From assembly GCA_010015805.1 (NCBI GenBank), contig ML978124.1, positions 2,524,594 through 2,588,593 on the forward strand: a DNA stretch of 64,000 nucleotides, given 5' to 3'. Made by a program: the position numbers and the translations under genes. Under the pieces are notes generated by a model. The model had not been told where the DNA came from. It searched no databases and worked only from the letters and a program-made list of their open reading frames with translations. Below are positions 35,125 to 47,171 of the stretch, piece after piece (the stretch's first letter is position 1; each line of letters begins with the position of its first letter). This DNA comes from Rhizodiscina lignyota (taxonomy: Eukaryota; Ascomycota; Dothideomycetes; Aulographales; Rhizodiscinaceae).

Positions 35125-35394
35125 AAGTTAATTTTCTTAGTAAATTACTAACAAACTATAAGGGTAGTAAATAATTAGGAGTATATAGCTAAAATAGGCT
35201 TTTAAAGCTATTTTAGGGCTAAATTTACATTTTTCTAAGCTTAAATCGATATTTTTTTCGTTTCCCCATTAAATTAATTAATCTTATTTACCTTTAGTAA
35301 ATCTTAGATAAGGTAAGGTTAGTTTTATTAGGGATTTACTAACAAACTGTAAAGGTAGTAAATAATTAGGAATCTAGACGAAAATAGGCTTTAA
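35125..35394 (+). repeat. Direct repeat of about 80 bp (two copies, 190 bp apart)
   Basis: Copies at about 35125-35203 and 35315-35394 share TTACTAACAAACT, GTAGTAAATAATTAGGA and AAAATAGGCTTT with scattered differences. This is a local duplication or the ends of a nested element. Confidence 0.65.
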
Positions 35395-36481
35395 TAAGAG
35401 TCTTAGACTATATTTCGAGTAAAATTCAATTTTAATTCCTTAAATTATCTTAATTACTAATAAAATTAAGTATAGCTAAGATAGAATTAGAGTAATTTAT
35501 TAGATACTTTTTATTATATATCTTACCTTCTAAAAATATCCCCTATAGGCCTTAAGACTAGCTACTTACTATATACTATCTACTAAAAACTAGCTAAAAG
35601 ACTTATAAGCCTATACCTTATTACTATACTACTTAATCTACTACTTTAATTTATTAAAGCTATACTTTATTAGGTTAAAATCTAGGCTATATAGTAGTAG
35701 AAACTCTATAATTACGCTAGCTACCTTATATAGCTTAATAAAGCGTATATTCTTATAGATTAAGTAGTTATCTATAATTAAAATAGACTTTTCTAGCGTT
35801 ATATATAGTAGTATAAAGTATTTAACCTATTCTATAAATACCTCTTAAAGTACTAAACTTTTAGTTACTAATATACTAAGAAGATAGCTATTAATACTTA
35901 TAGTAGGGTATATACTCTATTACTTACCTCTACTTAAAGAGCTTTTATTCCTAGCTAGTATACTAATATAACTTTATATAAACCTTTAAATACTAGTCTT
36001 TCTATTTATAGCGCTTTTATTAATAAAGATAAGGTATACTACTATATTACTACCTTCTAAGACTAGCCTTTCCTTTCTAGTATACTATATATATTCTATA
36101 CTTTTATATTAATATTATACTTAAATAATATATAGTCTTTAACTTTATTAATATATGCTTTTAGTTAGTAATTAAAGTAGTTAAGAATTGCCTATATTAT
36201 ATCTTAATTAGCTATACGACCTTAATACTATATACTAAGTATTATAAACTTCCTTTTCTATAATAGTAAAGAATCTAAGCCTTCTTAAAGTACGTATAGT
36301 AAGAGGATAAGAGGTCCTAAATAGTTTAAGAGTAAGGCGAATACGCCGAATAGTATGCGTAGAGTACTTAGACTTACTTATAATACGCGCTAGTTCGAAA
36401 TCAAGCTCTAATAAATTTATAATTCTATTAACCTTCTATAGCGCAATTCTTAGAGGTATTATAAGGTAAGATATAACGTTA

Positions 36482-36569
36482 TTACGAGATATAGACGCGA
36501 TTATATGAGAAATCGCTTAGAAACGCGTCTGGTGTTCGCGCCAAGCCTCGTGGCCTACCATTTAACGAA
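36482..36569 (-). repeat. Right terminal inverted repeat
   Basis: Reverse complement of the left repeat, 85 of 88 positions identical. Confidence 0.9.
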
Positions 36570-36571
36570 TA

Positions 36572-37488
36572 ATAGTACATATCGTGTCTTTTCTCCCGAA
36601 GATCTGCCTTGAAAACACCTCTCCTCGAACGACAGGACGACCGATCTGTTTGTGATGACTGTCCTTTGGTCGCCCGTCAGAGTTTTTGATGACTTTACCA
36701 TCCCGATTATCCTCCATTTAGCTCCATTTGCTAAGTCACGACGACATGGCCTCTATGTACACGCACCCGCCCTCCCCGGAACTCGAACATAACCCCTGAG
36801 ACATCCACCTGTGCACCTTCAACATTCCGCTCTTCTGGTGGCCTACAGTTGAATGAGGTCATCTATATATGATGTATCCTTTATTTCGAGGAAGACACCC
36901 TTTCTGAATGTGAATGTGCAATTAATATGGACCGTTCATCTCAACAGAGAGGCTTGGGCTTCTCCTGGCACCACTATTGTAGGCCCTAGAATTAAATTTC
37001 ACAGCTCATGATGACCCCATCAGTGCGTTCATGAATACACTTCTCATACATAAAAAGCTGACTGCTGCACGTTTCCTACTGTAGTGAAACTATAGCATAA
37101 CTACGCTTCTCATGTCCTCGATCCGAGCGAGCCTCAAGTCTCCTTCACGAAAGCCACATTTGCTCCACGAACGAATAAGTTATTTTGCCTCAACAGCGAA
37201 TGGAATACCAAGGCACTGTACACCATGTGGATACCCGAAAATTAACGCATGCTGAAGCCAGTCCCAAGAGTCGGTAAGGATAAACGAGCTGAAATATCGG
37301 CGCAATACCAGCGCGTTGTGTTGGCCATTATTCAAACGCCGTCGATGCTGCAATTGTCTACCGTTGAGATATATACAACTCTTCTGTCCGCAGTGAGCGG
37401 CTTTTTGTTAAGGAAAGCAGTGAACAGAGAACTGACCATACGCTTGGAACCGCCACCGGTTACTGAGAGCATGGGTGCACATCAACGA
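36572..37488. other. Flank between transposon and aromatic cluster
   Basis: Normal base composition resumes here. Only short frames without recognisable domains are seen. Confidence 0.4.
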
Positions 37489-38042
37489 TCATAACTTCGA
37501 CCGGTCAGGATCCTGCTCACCGCCTTTTAATAAACGCTGAAGAGGTTCCTTGATCCATGCAGGCACACCCTCGTCCGTCACCTTGTTCGTTGCTCGCTCC
37601 ACCCATATCTGGATGAAACCGCCCACGGCCTTGACCTGCTCACTTCCTTCTTGGAAGATTCCCACTTCATACATCACACTGCTCTTTCCCATCTTCACGA
37701 CTCTCAGTCCAATGTCCAACATTCCGGGATACTGTGCAGAGCCGAAGTAGTCGCAGTACGTGTTCGCGACCAGGCCGATATACTTCGACTCGGCGGTGCT
37801 GTATCCGCATTTGGTGATGAGATACGAGTTGATGATTGAATCGATCAGCACGCCGTAGACTGGATTATTGATATGATGGAACATGTCATTATCGTTCCTA
37901 AATCGTGTCTCAGTAATGCGATTTGGCGCACGCGACTTAATATTGAATCGCACCATCTTGTCCGATAATCTTCATGATACGGATAATCGCTTCGCTTTCG
38001 TTTCCTTTTTGAAGTCAAGTCCACCCCAAGAGATTGTGCCAT
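37489..38042 (-). CDS. 4HBT-type hotdog-fold acyl-CoA thioesterase
   Basis: Exons are 38042-37954 and 37897-37489, with a 56-nt intron and 165 residues. The joined active-site region YRTRWNDNDMFHHINNPVYG is the 4-hydroxybenzoyl-CoA thioesterase signature (T-R-W-x-D-x-D..H-x-N-N), with the second Asp as probable catalytic residue. It is followed by the hotdog helix and strands YCDYFGSAQYPGMLDIGLRV and AVGGFIQIWVERAT. It would hydrolyse an aromatic or fatty acyl-CoA thioester. The Arg-rich N-terminus is short and not a clear targeting signal. It is head-to-head with the NmrA-like gene and forms the left border of the cluster. Confidence 0.8.
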
Positions 38043-38576
38043 TTTATCAGTTTATGAAATTTTAGAAAATCATAAAAGTATTGTCGTCCTCAACAGTCGA
38101 TCCGGCAGCGGCTCTTGTGAGCCCCACGTTCCGTCGTTGCCTCGGCTTTTCGCGACACCGCCGAACTTGATTATTTTTACAAGCCTTGGGCTTGGAAGCA
38201 ACTGATCATTAAACAGGAGGCAATATAAAAGGCACAAAGTACTAATCGAACATCTAACCTTGTCAGTGCTATCACTGGCCCTCGAGTGAGCTCTACCCCC
38301 TCTCTGCTGCGGAAGAGCGGGAAAATATCTGGATGCTTGTCTTAAACGCAGCTCCTTGGCTCCGGTAACACCCCTGAATCAGGAAGGTATTGTCATTGAT
38401 GGAGCGGATTGCATATCTTGTGCATTTAGTTGTCTCGTTCTGTTTAGCAAGGAGAGGAGACGTGCACTCTCCTTGAGCTCCCTCAACATGAACAGATTGC
38501 GGCTCTCTGATTTCCTTCGTTTCATATCACATTCCCACATTTCCCAGACTCATTCGAAACTTGCACGTATTGAAAG
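38043..38576. promoter_or_regulatory. Divergent promoter 1 (thioesterase/NmrA-like)
   Basis: 534 bp between ATGs. CGG and CCG triplets occur (near 38,150-38,170), but I find no motif clearly shared with the other divergent promoters. Confidence 0.35.
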
Positions 38577-39698
38577 ATGTACAAACTGATCTGCGTCATC
38601 GGCGCAACCGGCAACCAGGGCGGTTCTGTCGCACGACGATTCCTGAAGGATCCTGAGTACCACGTTCGAGGAATAACGCGCAATCCGCATTCACCAGCAG
38701 CACAACAGCTTGCCGAAGTAGGAGTTGAGATTGTGCAAGCAGATCTGGACGATGTGAAGAGCTTGGAGTCTGCATTCGCCGGAGCTCACGTCATATTCAG
38801 TGTCACCAATTTCTGGGAGCCGTTTTTCCGTCCTGATTGTCGCACAAACGCACAAGAGCTTGGAATCAGTTGCAACAAGTACGCTTACAATGTTGAACTT
38901 CAACAAGGAAAGAACATAGCCGATGCTGTTGCCACTACTATTGACTCCCTGGCATCGAATGGCTTTCTTGTTTCCACATTGAGCCATGCGCGGAAGTGCA
39001 GTGGTGGAGCATTTCAGGAAGCGTACCATTTCGATGCAAAGGCGGACGTATTCCCATACTACGTACAAGAACATTACCCAGCGCTGGCAAAGAAGATGTC
39101 ATGCATCCAAACTGGATTCTTCACTTCGAGCTACAAGCTCTTACCAACTGCGTACCTCGCAAAGGTCTGGGTGCCGCCGTCCATCACGTAACAATCTCGG
39201 TCTGTGAAGCTGACAATGTCCCAGCTTCCGGACGATAGCTTTCAAATGAGTTTCACTACCGATCCCGACAAGCCGGTTCCACATCTCGCTGTCAACGCCG
39301 ATACCGGCAATTTCGTCTACGCTGTCGCAAAGATGCCTCCTGGGAAGCAATACATGGCCGAAGGCTCGACATGCAGCTGGAGCGAGTATATTAGGATATG
39401 GGGCAAAGTCACAGGTATGAAGGTCTCGTACAAGCAGATCACCTCGGACGAACTTGTCGCCGTGGTACCGGATAAAGCATTTGGGCGAGAAGTTGCCGAC
39501 ATGTTCTCGTATTCTTCAGATCCTGGGTATGACGGTGGAGTGAACTTGCTCACAGCCAGAGACATTCGCGACGTAAGTCTTCACTTTGCTTTAACGGATT
39601 GTGAACTGACGATGAAGGCTGGCATTGACTGTCCGATGACGAGTCTGGAAGACTGGATGAAGGAAGAAGATTGGAACGCAATACTAATCAATGAATGA
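38577..39698 (+). CDS. NmrA-like NAD(P)-binding protein
   Basis: Exons are 38577-39164, 39210-39572 and 39618-39698. Both introns are 45 nt, and the protein is 343 residues. The Rossmann fold starts at once: MYKLICVIGATGNQGGSVAR with GxxGxxG, then VRGITRNPHS and VQADLDDVKSLESAFAGAHV. The middle has SNGFLVSTLSHARKCSGG and a K-x-x-x-E-x-Y-x-like stretch, and the C-terminal domain includes VSYKQITSDELV and LEDWMKEEDW. NmrA-like proteins are either redox sensors acting on transcription or atypical SDR reductases. Which applies here cannot be told. It is the partner of the thioesterase in pair 1. Confidence 0.85.
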
Positions 39699-40164
39699 TA
39701 TCGGCGCTTGAAATGAAATAAAACGGCTCGTCTACAACTTCGCCGCTCTCGTTATCGCGATATGTCAAGAAGCGGTAACAGCCTCAAGAGTCAAGCTAAG
39801 CTGTTCCACGGCGCGGAGTATTCAATATATGCACAGGGCCACAACAGAATGCAGCGGGAAAGCTGTCGAGCTATCAATTGCTTGGCCTAGCGTCTTTTAG
39901 TCTTCTCCCTCATTCGCTTAAGCGGCGTGCTATCAGCAGTAATCATCATTTCATCTCAAACAAGTTTTCTGGCAATTCAAATCCTCCAACATTGATACAA
40001 CGTTGCCCCAAACCGCCTGCGTTGTATTAATTGGCAGCGCATTTGGAGACAGCTAATCCTTTCTGGTTTCTACATTCGCCACTTGACTTCTTGCTCTCGA
40101 ACTCCTGTTCGCCGCAGTACAATTTTATCCATCCCGGTTCATTAAGCGTACGATGGCGCTCATA
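39699..40164. other. Convergent 3' spacer
   Basis: Lies between the ends of the NmrA-like gene and the P450. No gene is seen. Confidence 0.5.
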
Positions 40165-41947
40165 TCATTGTATCTTGGCCAGCAGCTCGTCGTATATTGA
40201 TGAATCTTCCATCTCTTTCGGCCGATCCACCTCTGCCCTCTCTCGGATCATCTGCGCCGCAGCTTCATTACGCGGCTTGACGGCACACTGGAAGACTGCC
40301 GGTCCAAATACTGGGAAAGCACCCGCTACAGACATTATTAGCCAAATCCATTTTCAACAGGAGTGACAACGTACAATAGCCATCCGGTGGTGGAGAATTT
40401 GGCTTCGGCGTAATGTCAAAAGCCCAGAGAATCCGACTCATTACGATATACAAGCTCGCATCCGCGACATGCCGTCCTGGGCATTCTCTTCGACCAACTC
40501 CGAACGCAAAGTGCTGCCCTCCAGGACTTGCTCCTGGAGATGATCTCGGATCCCTCGGGTCAAGAAATCTCTCCGGCATGAACTTGTCCGGTTCGGGATA
40601 GTACTGCGAGTTCTTGTGGATCGCGTTCACATTTGGAATTACTGTAGCTCCTTTTGGTATCGACTTGCCTCTGTAAACATCTGCCTCGCTTGTGGCATGG
40701 ATGAAAGCTAATGGCGTTGCAGTAGCCCATCTATGTAGCTCGTTGATCACGGCGTTCAAGTACGGCAGCTTCTCTCGGTCTTCCCAGTTTGGTAGACGGT
40801 TACGGCCCACTACTCGATCAATCTCTTTCTGCGCATGCTTCATCTGCTCAGGAAAAAGCACGGCTGCTTTGAAAAACCACTGTAGTGTCGTCGCAGTCGT
40901 TTCTGTACCGGCTGTGATCAGTTCGGCAATCAGATGCGCGTACTCTGTCTCTGATAATTTCGTCCCTTCGTTCTGGAGTACTCGGGCTACGAAACAGTCT
41001 GGTGCAGTGCCATTGCGCACTCGTTCTTTCATTTGTTCATAAAAGACTAGATAGAAGGGCATGATCTGCCGTCGAATCTCAACTGCTTGCTTTCGCCATG
41101 GTGCAAGAGCATCAGGGAGATAGTCAAGGATGGGAATCCAATCAACCAGCCACGCTCCAGGCCGAATGTCTGTACCCATCAGTTGCTGATGCAAAATCTG
41201 GGTTTGAAAAGAGCTCTTACGTGTGAAGAAGTTTTGCATCTTCTTTCCAATTTGTTGAGGAATGAAGGCGTCTGATCGGTCGAATCGGCAGCCCATTCTA
41301 GCTGAAATGTTAATTCCCATAGATCGAATTCGCACAGAAGTGACCCTTACAACATGCTGAACGTCACGCTTCCAGAATATCGAGCGACCTCTTGGAAGAA
41401 GGCGTCCGGTTCATCCAACAGATGCTTCAGCGTACGTCTGCTCTCATACTCTTGGTACGGCAAGAATATCTTTGCATTCTGCATTCCCAAGAAGCCATGG
41501 ATAATTTTTCTATGCTCCTGAGACGGCCATTCAGTCGCTGCTGGAATGAACAAATCAAAGAGTACTTACACGCCATAAATCGCCATATTGCATATTCACA
41601 ATTCTTGCTCCCTCTGTAATGAGCGTAGCCTGGTTCGAAGCTCTCGGTCTTGAACTGTACTTCTGGCCCTTCTTGATGAACAGATCATTGAACGACTCAG
41701 GGCTGTTCAAGACGATGACTGAAGACTGTCCCATCTTGTACGCGAATACGTCGCCGTACTGTTGACTCCATTCTGTGAGTTTAACGTGTAGTAGAGATCC
41801 TCGAAAGTCGAATATGTTGCCAAATATGGGCAGTCCCGGTGGCCCATTGGGAAGGTTCCGTGCTATGTTGCTAGCAATATAGAGCACAAATATGATGAGG
41901 AGGGAAAACAAGATGTAAATCGTAAACTTGGAATTCGAGGTATCCAT
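40165..41947 (-). CDS. Cytochrome P450 monooxygenase
   Basis: Exons are 41947-41570, 41517-41351, 41297-41221, 41169-40375 and 40325-40165, giving 525 residues. The N-terminus is a membrane anchor (IYILFSLLIIFVLYIASNIA) and the proline hinge NLPNGPPGLPIFGN. The I-helix has AELITAGTETTATT (A/G-G-x-D/E-T-T). The K-helix ExxR is NELHRW, PERF is MPERFLD, and the heme loop is FAFGVGRRECPGRHVA with the Cys ligand. The C-terminal exon restores the typical ...FQCAVKPRNEAA ending. It is an ER-bound hydroxylase of the CYP class II type, resembling fungal O-methylsterigmatocystin-oxidoreductase-like P450s. The substrate is probably the cluster's aromatic compound. Paired with the MDR reductase. Confidence 0.92.
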
Positions 41948-42418
41948 TGTGATGTCGATTTTGTGAGTTTGTCCGATTACAGATCAACAGCGGAACAGGT
42001 GGATTTGCAGGTCTGCTTATGATTAACGAGTATGTTCTGATTAATCAAGCCTCTCACACCCATCTCCGATTGTCCGATGATGATACTGAATTCCGTATGT
42101 CATGCATGAAGCATTTTCTTCATTCCGACATTGCTGGTTGGCGGTCGTGCCGCCCTCCGACAATCACCGTTAACCGCCGTGCTCTCTTCAGGACATGAGG
42201 CTCTATCCAGGATTTGACAAAAATGCACGCAGAATTCTCGGGCATGAGTGTTAAGATGTAAATGTTTACGTGATAATCTGGCTTCTGTTTGTGGGTCGCG
42301 ACAAACGTCGGCGCGAGGTGGTACTCCGAGTTATCCTAAATAATGAAACTCGTTGTTTGATACTCCGCAGAAAACACAAAAAAGACTATAGGCATCGCGA
42401 AAGGGCGTATCAGGAAAC
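41948..42418. promoter_or_regulatory. Divergent promoter 2 (P450/MDR reductase)
   Basis: 471 bp between ATGs. Contains a CGG-N5-CCG element at 42142-42152, a spacing used by some Zn2Cys6 dimers. Confidence 0.4.
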
Positions 42419-43539
42419 ATGAAAATGAAAGAGGCACATGTTTCCCCAGACACTAGTGTACAGATTGTCGATAGTGCCGTTCCGCAACCTGGTCCAGAAG
42501 AAGTTCTCATCAAGGTTGTGTGTGCCGGTTGCAACCCGAAAGATTGGAAGTATCCTCATTTTTCGGGGGTTACCATCAATTCGGGGGATGATATCGCTGG
42601 ATTTGTTGAGCGTGTGGGAGAAGAGGTGTACGAATTCAGGCCAGGTGATCGTGTCGCTGCCTTCCATCAAATGAGAGTTGGAGGAGGAGCATTCGCCGAG
42701 TTTGCGATTGCGCCAGCTTCGACGACCTTCCATATTCCAGAGAAAATCTCATTTGAAGAGGTATTCAACTACAATGACAAATATTTGCCGGACTATTGGG
42801 AACTGACATGTGTCAGGCATCAACGGTTCCGCTGGCTGCTCTCACTGCAGCCGTTGCGCTCTATCATAATCTCAAACTTCCACTTCCATGGGAGCCAGCG
42901 AAAGAAAAAATACCACTGCTCATCTACGGAGGTTCGAGTGCGATCGGTTCTTTTGCTATTAAACTCGCTCGCCGCTCGAACATTCATCCCATCATTGCCG
43001 TGGCAGGAAAGAGCAAGGATTATGTCGAATCGCTTCTTGACCCATCCCAGGGAGATGCGGTTATCGACTATCGAGATGGAATTGACGCTGTTGTGTTTGG
43101 TATACAGCAAGCGTTGAAGGCGGCTGATGCTGGATCGGCGTTTCATGCGTTCGACGCAATATCGGAGAAGAATACTTTTCACGCTTTGAGCAAGGCTCTC
43201 GATCCGATCGGACACATTACGTTGGTGCTACTTGAAAGCAATTACACATCAATACCTGAGTCAATACGAACTTCGTTGACGTTTGTTGGCATCGTACACA
43301 CCGGACCGCCGCCTTTAGACCCAAAGCAAGGCGTCCGATATGTTGCTGAAGGGAATGGAAGGGATTTCGGCTTCGTATTCTCTCGATTGATCGGAAGAGC
43401 CATGCAAGAAGGTTGGCTTTCTGGGCATCCTCAGGAGGTCGTTCCTGGTGGGCTTAGTGGGCTGTCCACCGCTCTGAACAATCTGAAGGCAGGAAAGGCA
43501 AATGCTGTTAAATATGTTATCAAGCCAGTTGATACATAG
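42419..43539 (+). CDS. MDR-family quinone/enoyl reductase-like oxidoreductase
   Basis: Exons are 42419-42760 and 42817-43539, giving 354 residues. The GroES-like N-terminal domain reads VLIKVVCAGCNPKDWKYPHF, then GDDIAGFVERVGEEV and FRPGDRVAAF. The catalytic-domain coenzyme site is LLIYGGSSAIGSFAIKLARR, and the end is LNNLKAGKANAVKYVIKP. The catalytic-zinc Cys/His set of alcohol dehydrogenases is absent, as in quinone oxidoreductases and trans-acting enoyl reductases. It would reduce a C=C bond with NADPH in the cytosol. In this context it may act on a ring-fission or quinone intermediate. Confidence 0.85.
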
Positions 43540-43902
43540 AGCAATCAAAATGGGGATTATTTCAACTTCATCTTTGTCACAAACTGGGGCATCGACACGA
43601 CAATCTGAAGACTCCAGTCGCGTCTACTTTACGTCGCATCTGATTGCATCTATGATCACTAACTCTCTTCGATGCGTCTGCAGCCTGTTTTCGATGATCT
43701 ATACGGTTTGTGATTACTACGGAGACTTATCGGGGTGCGGGTTGGTAAGCGTTAACATATGCCCAATAGAATAAGTCAGTCTGAAATGTTCCGATGCTTC
43801 TGAGGCCGACATTAACAATTCTCATTTTGTTCCGACATCGTTTAAATACAATCTGGACGCGTCGATTCCCTATCCTGGCTTTGTCAGTTGACTGCGAATC
43901 TA
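43540..43902. other. Convergent 3' spacer
   Basis: 363 bp between the reductase and flavin monooxygenase stops. Nothing is recognised. Confidence 0.5.
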
Positions 43903-45523
43903 TTATAATCTTGCGACCTCTCCTTGGACGAATTTGTCGAACGCACAATCAGCATCGGCGATAAAGTCAAAGCTGAGCATGTTTCGCTGATACTCCAGGT
44001 TATTCCAGCTAAACACAGTTGGAGTTTGCGTCTCCCAGTTCGTCTGTCCAAGAATTCGGTCCCGCTCGTCACGCCCCGGTCCATCTGGCATGTGGAACAG
44101 CCGCTGGTTGTTGATCGCACCTCGCACATTGACGGTAGTTCGATGCTTGCGAAGTTGCTCGAACATCTTGAGGATATGAGGGATGGAAAGCTTTTCTGGA
44201 ATCTGGCCAGAGGAAGCACTCTTTCCCAGCCGACCAAGAAGATGTCCAAGGATTGCTCCGTCTTCCACGGCCATTGCAGCTCCTTGTGCTTGATAAGGCA
44301 ATGTTGGATGAGATGCATCTCCGATGATCACTACGTTGCCTTTGGTCCATCGAAGAAGTTCGTCATTGTGGCATAGTCGCCATTTGAGCACATGGGATAC
44401 GAGCCCGAGCACATCGGTCAGCCTGGCAGAGAGATCAGTACAAGCATGCAGCTGCTGGAAATTAAAGCTTTACATGGGATCCCATCCAGAAAAGGCACTT
44501 TGCATCTCCTTCACGTCGCCTTGGATTGTGCTGAAACCCGGCGGAAGCGTGTCAGGACAAACTAGGACCAGATTGTACACCGAGCCACCCTTCACCGAAT
44601 AGAGGACCGCGTGGGAATTTGGGCCCATCCAAACATTTGTCTCTGGTGTCTTGATCAAAGCATTGAGCTTCTCATTGTTCAGGCTCTGTAGTTGCTCGAC
44701 AGTGAAGGTGGCACGGTATGCCATGTCCCCAGTCGCCATTGGTGACGCATCATGTTGCAGGAGAAGGCTCCGCGTCTTCGACCACAAGCCGTCTGCACCG
44801 ACCACAACGTCGCCATAAAACTTCTGCCCTGACTTGGTTGTTACGCTCGCCTGGTCTATTGTAAAGTCGACGCTTTCAATTTCCACTCCGAGATGGGTTC
44901 GGACGCCGCGGCGAATGGTCTCGTCATAGAGAAATCGGTGGTAATCGGCACGGTGGATGACGCTATGCACATGTCAGTAATTCAATCCAAAATGCAATTC
45001 AGGACCAATTCATGGCACATACTACCAAGGCGCACCGTAATCCCTCACATATGCCTCGCCTCCAGCTCGTCGGAGCAGATTGCGGCCATCTTTGTAACTC
45101 CGAAGGTTTCCGGCCTGTACAGCGACAGCTCCACTGCTTTGAACTTTGTCATCGACGCCGAGATATCTCAGGGCCCGTACTCCATTTGGAGGTATCTGGA
45201 TACCTGCCCCAATCTGGATCCAATTCAGCTTCAATACTCCGTACTTTATGGCGGAACCGGGAACTGGAAGTATCGTACTGGGAGGATCTCGGGCGTCTTT
45301 TCAAAGACTTGAACTTTCAGACCATTCTGCACGCACGAGAGGGCAGTGGCCAGACCTCCTGCGAGCTTATCAGTGAGGAGTCGAGTTTTTTTTCTCCTTT
45401 GGGCGGAAATGCCTTGGAGATTGTTGCTGCATTGTGGAGGACAGAGACTCGAAATTGTGGGTCTGAGCGGAAGTGGTGTGGGTGCACCTTACCAAGCCCG
45501 GCTCCGATTATGATTACTTCCAT
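43903..45523 (-). CDS. FAD-dependent salicylate-hydroxylase-like monooxygenase
   Basis: Exons are 45523-45493, 45358-45279, 45213-45023, 44962-44474 and 44422-43903, giving 436 residues. Intron 1 is long for this region (134 nt). All three class A flavin hydroxylase motifs are present: MEVIIIGAGLGGLATAL (GxGxxG), VVVGADGLWSKTR (DG motif) and VVIIGDASHPTLPYQAQGAA (GD motif), plus IGAGIQIPPNGVRALRYLG. It best resembles salicylate 1-hydroxylase and 6-hydroxynicotinate monooxygenase relatives. Salicylate hydroxylases decarboxylate and hydroxylate salicylate to catechol using NAD(P)H and O2. The substrate here is inferred. Head-to-head with the FAA hydrolase. Confidence 0.9.
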
Positions 45524-45908
45524 CACTCCTTTCTCAACGGACAGTTCCTTTGAACCATCGGTCATTTCTATATCAGCTTCCATTTCCTCCAGTAGCCCGC
45601 GGCATACCCCACTGTACATTTCAATCCCGGAGACCGGTACCCTTGTTATGCGAGAGACCTAGAAGATGCCAAATCCACCGAGAACCAAGCGAGGCACGGC
45701 AGATGACGGTGTCTCGCTCTTTTGGGTTTCCCATGGATTCTGGGGCTATTGATAGATGACGATGTTCCGCCAATTCCCAAAATTATACGGAGCTTAAAGT
45801 TCATACGCTTCGGAGCAGGATACGCCTTAGTTCGGTATGACTTGAGATCCAAACCAATCTTTCCCTTGTCTTTCAACTTTTTTTCAGCATCAGTCACTAT
45901 TGTCTCCC
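45524..45908. promoter_or_regulatory. Divergent promoter 3 (FMO/FAA hydrolase)
   Basis: 385 bp between ATGs, with a CGG-N3-CCG element at 45628-45636. Confidence 0.4.
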
Positions 45909-46838
45909 ATGATGTCAATCAAATCCTTTATTCGTTTTCTTGATACACAAGGCAACACGGCGTACGGAGAGCCGACAACAAGCCTCTCCGAACCTTTAGA
46001 AGGAAAAAAAGTCGAAGTTCTGACCGGTGATCCATTGACAGGGTTGTCAAAGACTGGGAAGCAGGCGGAAGTATCGAAAGTAGGTTTTGACGAAGTTTCC
46101 TTGCTGTGCTGACTTTTGTAGCTCCTTTGTCCTCTACCAACAACGCCGATTGTTCTCTGTATTGGTTTGAACTACCAAAAACACGTGAATGAAGCAAAGG
46201 TACTTCCAATCGCCATCCATATTGAAACGGTTTAACATGAGAGCCAGCTCCCTGTACCCAAGTACCCATCGGTATTCACAAAACCGGCAGACGCTCTCAC
46301 AGGATCATCAACTTCCATCAGCATACATCAGGATCTCCAGAAGCAACTCGACTACGAAGGGGAGCTCACCGTCGTCATTCGTAAGACGGCAAAGGATGTA
46401 TCCGAAGCAGATGCATTGCAGTATGTATTGGGCTACACAAACGGGAATGACCTTACGTGTCGCTACTATCAAGTCCCGGAGAACTCGGGAGGCCAGTTCG
46501 GTTACGCAAAGTCATTCGACAGTTTCGCACCCATCGGTCCAGCCATTGTGATGGCTGAGGTCATTCCTGATCCACAGAAACTGAAATATCAAACAAAGGT
46601 CAACGGAGAGGTTAGACAGAGTACTGGGACGGATGATATGATTGCCAGTGTTGCGAAAATCATTGCACACCTCAGCCGTGCCACGACACTCCGACCGGGC
46701 ACGGTCATCATGACAGGTACGCCTTCAGGTGTGGGATTCTTTATGGAGCCCAAAAATTTCCTGAAAGATGGCGATGTTGTCGCTATAGAATGTGATGAGT
46801 TGGGCGTGTTGTCAAATAAGATGGTGTTTGAGAAATAG
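45909..46838 (+). CDS. FAA-hydrolase-family enzyme (acylpyruvase/meta-pathway hydratase-like)
   Basis: Exons are 45909-46079, 46122-46199 and 46248-46838, with introns of 42 and 48 nt and 279 residues. Family motifs: VLCIGLNYQKHVNEAK; LDYEGELTVVIRKTAKDV with the E-x-E metal ligands; YVLGYTNGNDLTCR with the metal Asp; VNGEVRQSTGTDDM; and TVIMTGTPSGVGFF. It belongs to the FAA superfamily but is distinct from the true fumarylacetoacetase at 29.2 kb. Members include acylpyruvate hydrolases, fumarylpyruvate hydrolase, 2-oxopent-4-enoate hydratase and homoprotocatechuate isomerase/decarboxylase, all acting after aromatic ring opening. Which reaction applies cannot be decided by eye. Confidence 0.9.
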
Positions 46839-47171
46839 AGCAATAGACCTTCAAGTACTCTTCAAATGAACTACCCGCATTATTGATGGAAAATAATCTT
46901 GCTACGGCAAGGGTGCCATTACTTGGAATCAGTACACCGAACAAGCTCTCGCAGTATCCGAAATGGCCCACTGCTGCAGTCCGTTTTCATTGTCATCCAT
47001 TGTATTGAAGAACCTGAGCAACGCGAGAACTTTGATAATTTGACTGCTCCAGTTCACTTCAACGGCAATACGCCCTGTCATCTTCACCTCACGATACGAA
47101 GTATATCATTCTTCCTGTATCATATAACTCGGCTCATAATACTCAGATTATAAATTGCTACACGGATTCAG
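46839..47171. other. Convergent 3' spacer
   Basis: 333 bp between the FAA hydrolase and dioxygenase stops. Nothing is recognised. Confidence 0.5.

Larger units (their letters stand above)
33025..36569. mobile_element. RIP-degraded DNA transposon with 88-bp terminal inverted repeats
   Basis: Ends are the inverted repeats 33025-33112 and 36482-36569, flanked on both sides by TA (33023-33024 and 36570-36571), a Tc1/mariner-like target duplication. The 3,545-bp element is far more AT-rich than its surroundings, full of TpA, with stops in all frames, as expected after RIP. A residual frame near 33,310-33,470 is Lys/Glu/Asp-rich, but no transposase motif survives by eye. At 3.5 kb it is longer than a typical mariner element, so the superfamily is uncertain. 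It contains a tandem minisatellite and an internal direct repeat. Confidence 0.85.

Noticed and set aside
45646-45918. 90-codon minus-strand frame in divergent promoter 3
   Set aside because: It overlaps the start of the FAA hydrolase gene antisense and lacks any recognisable domain.
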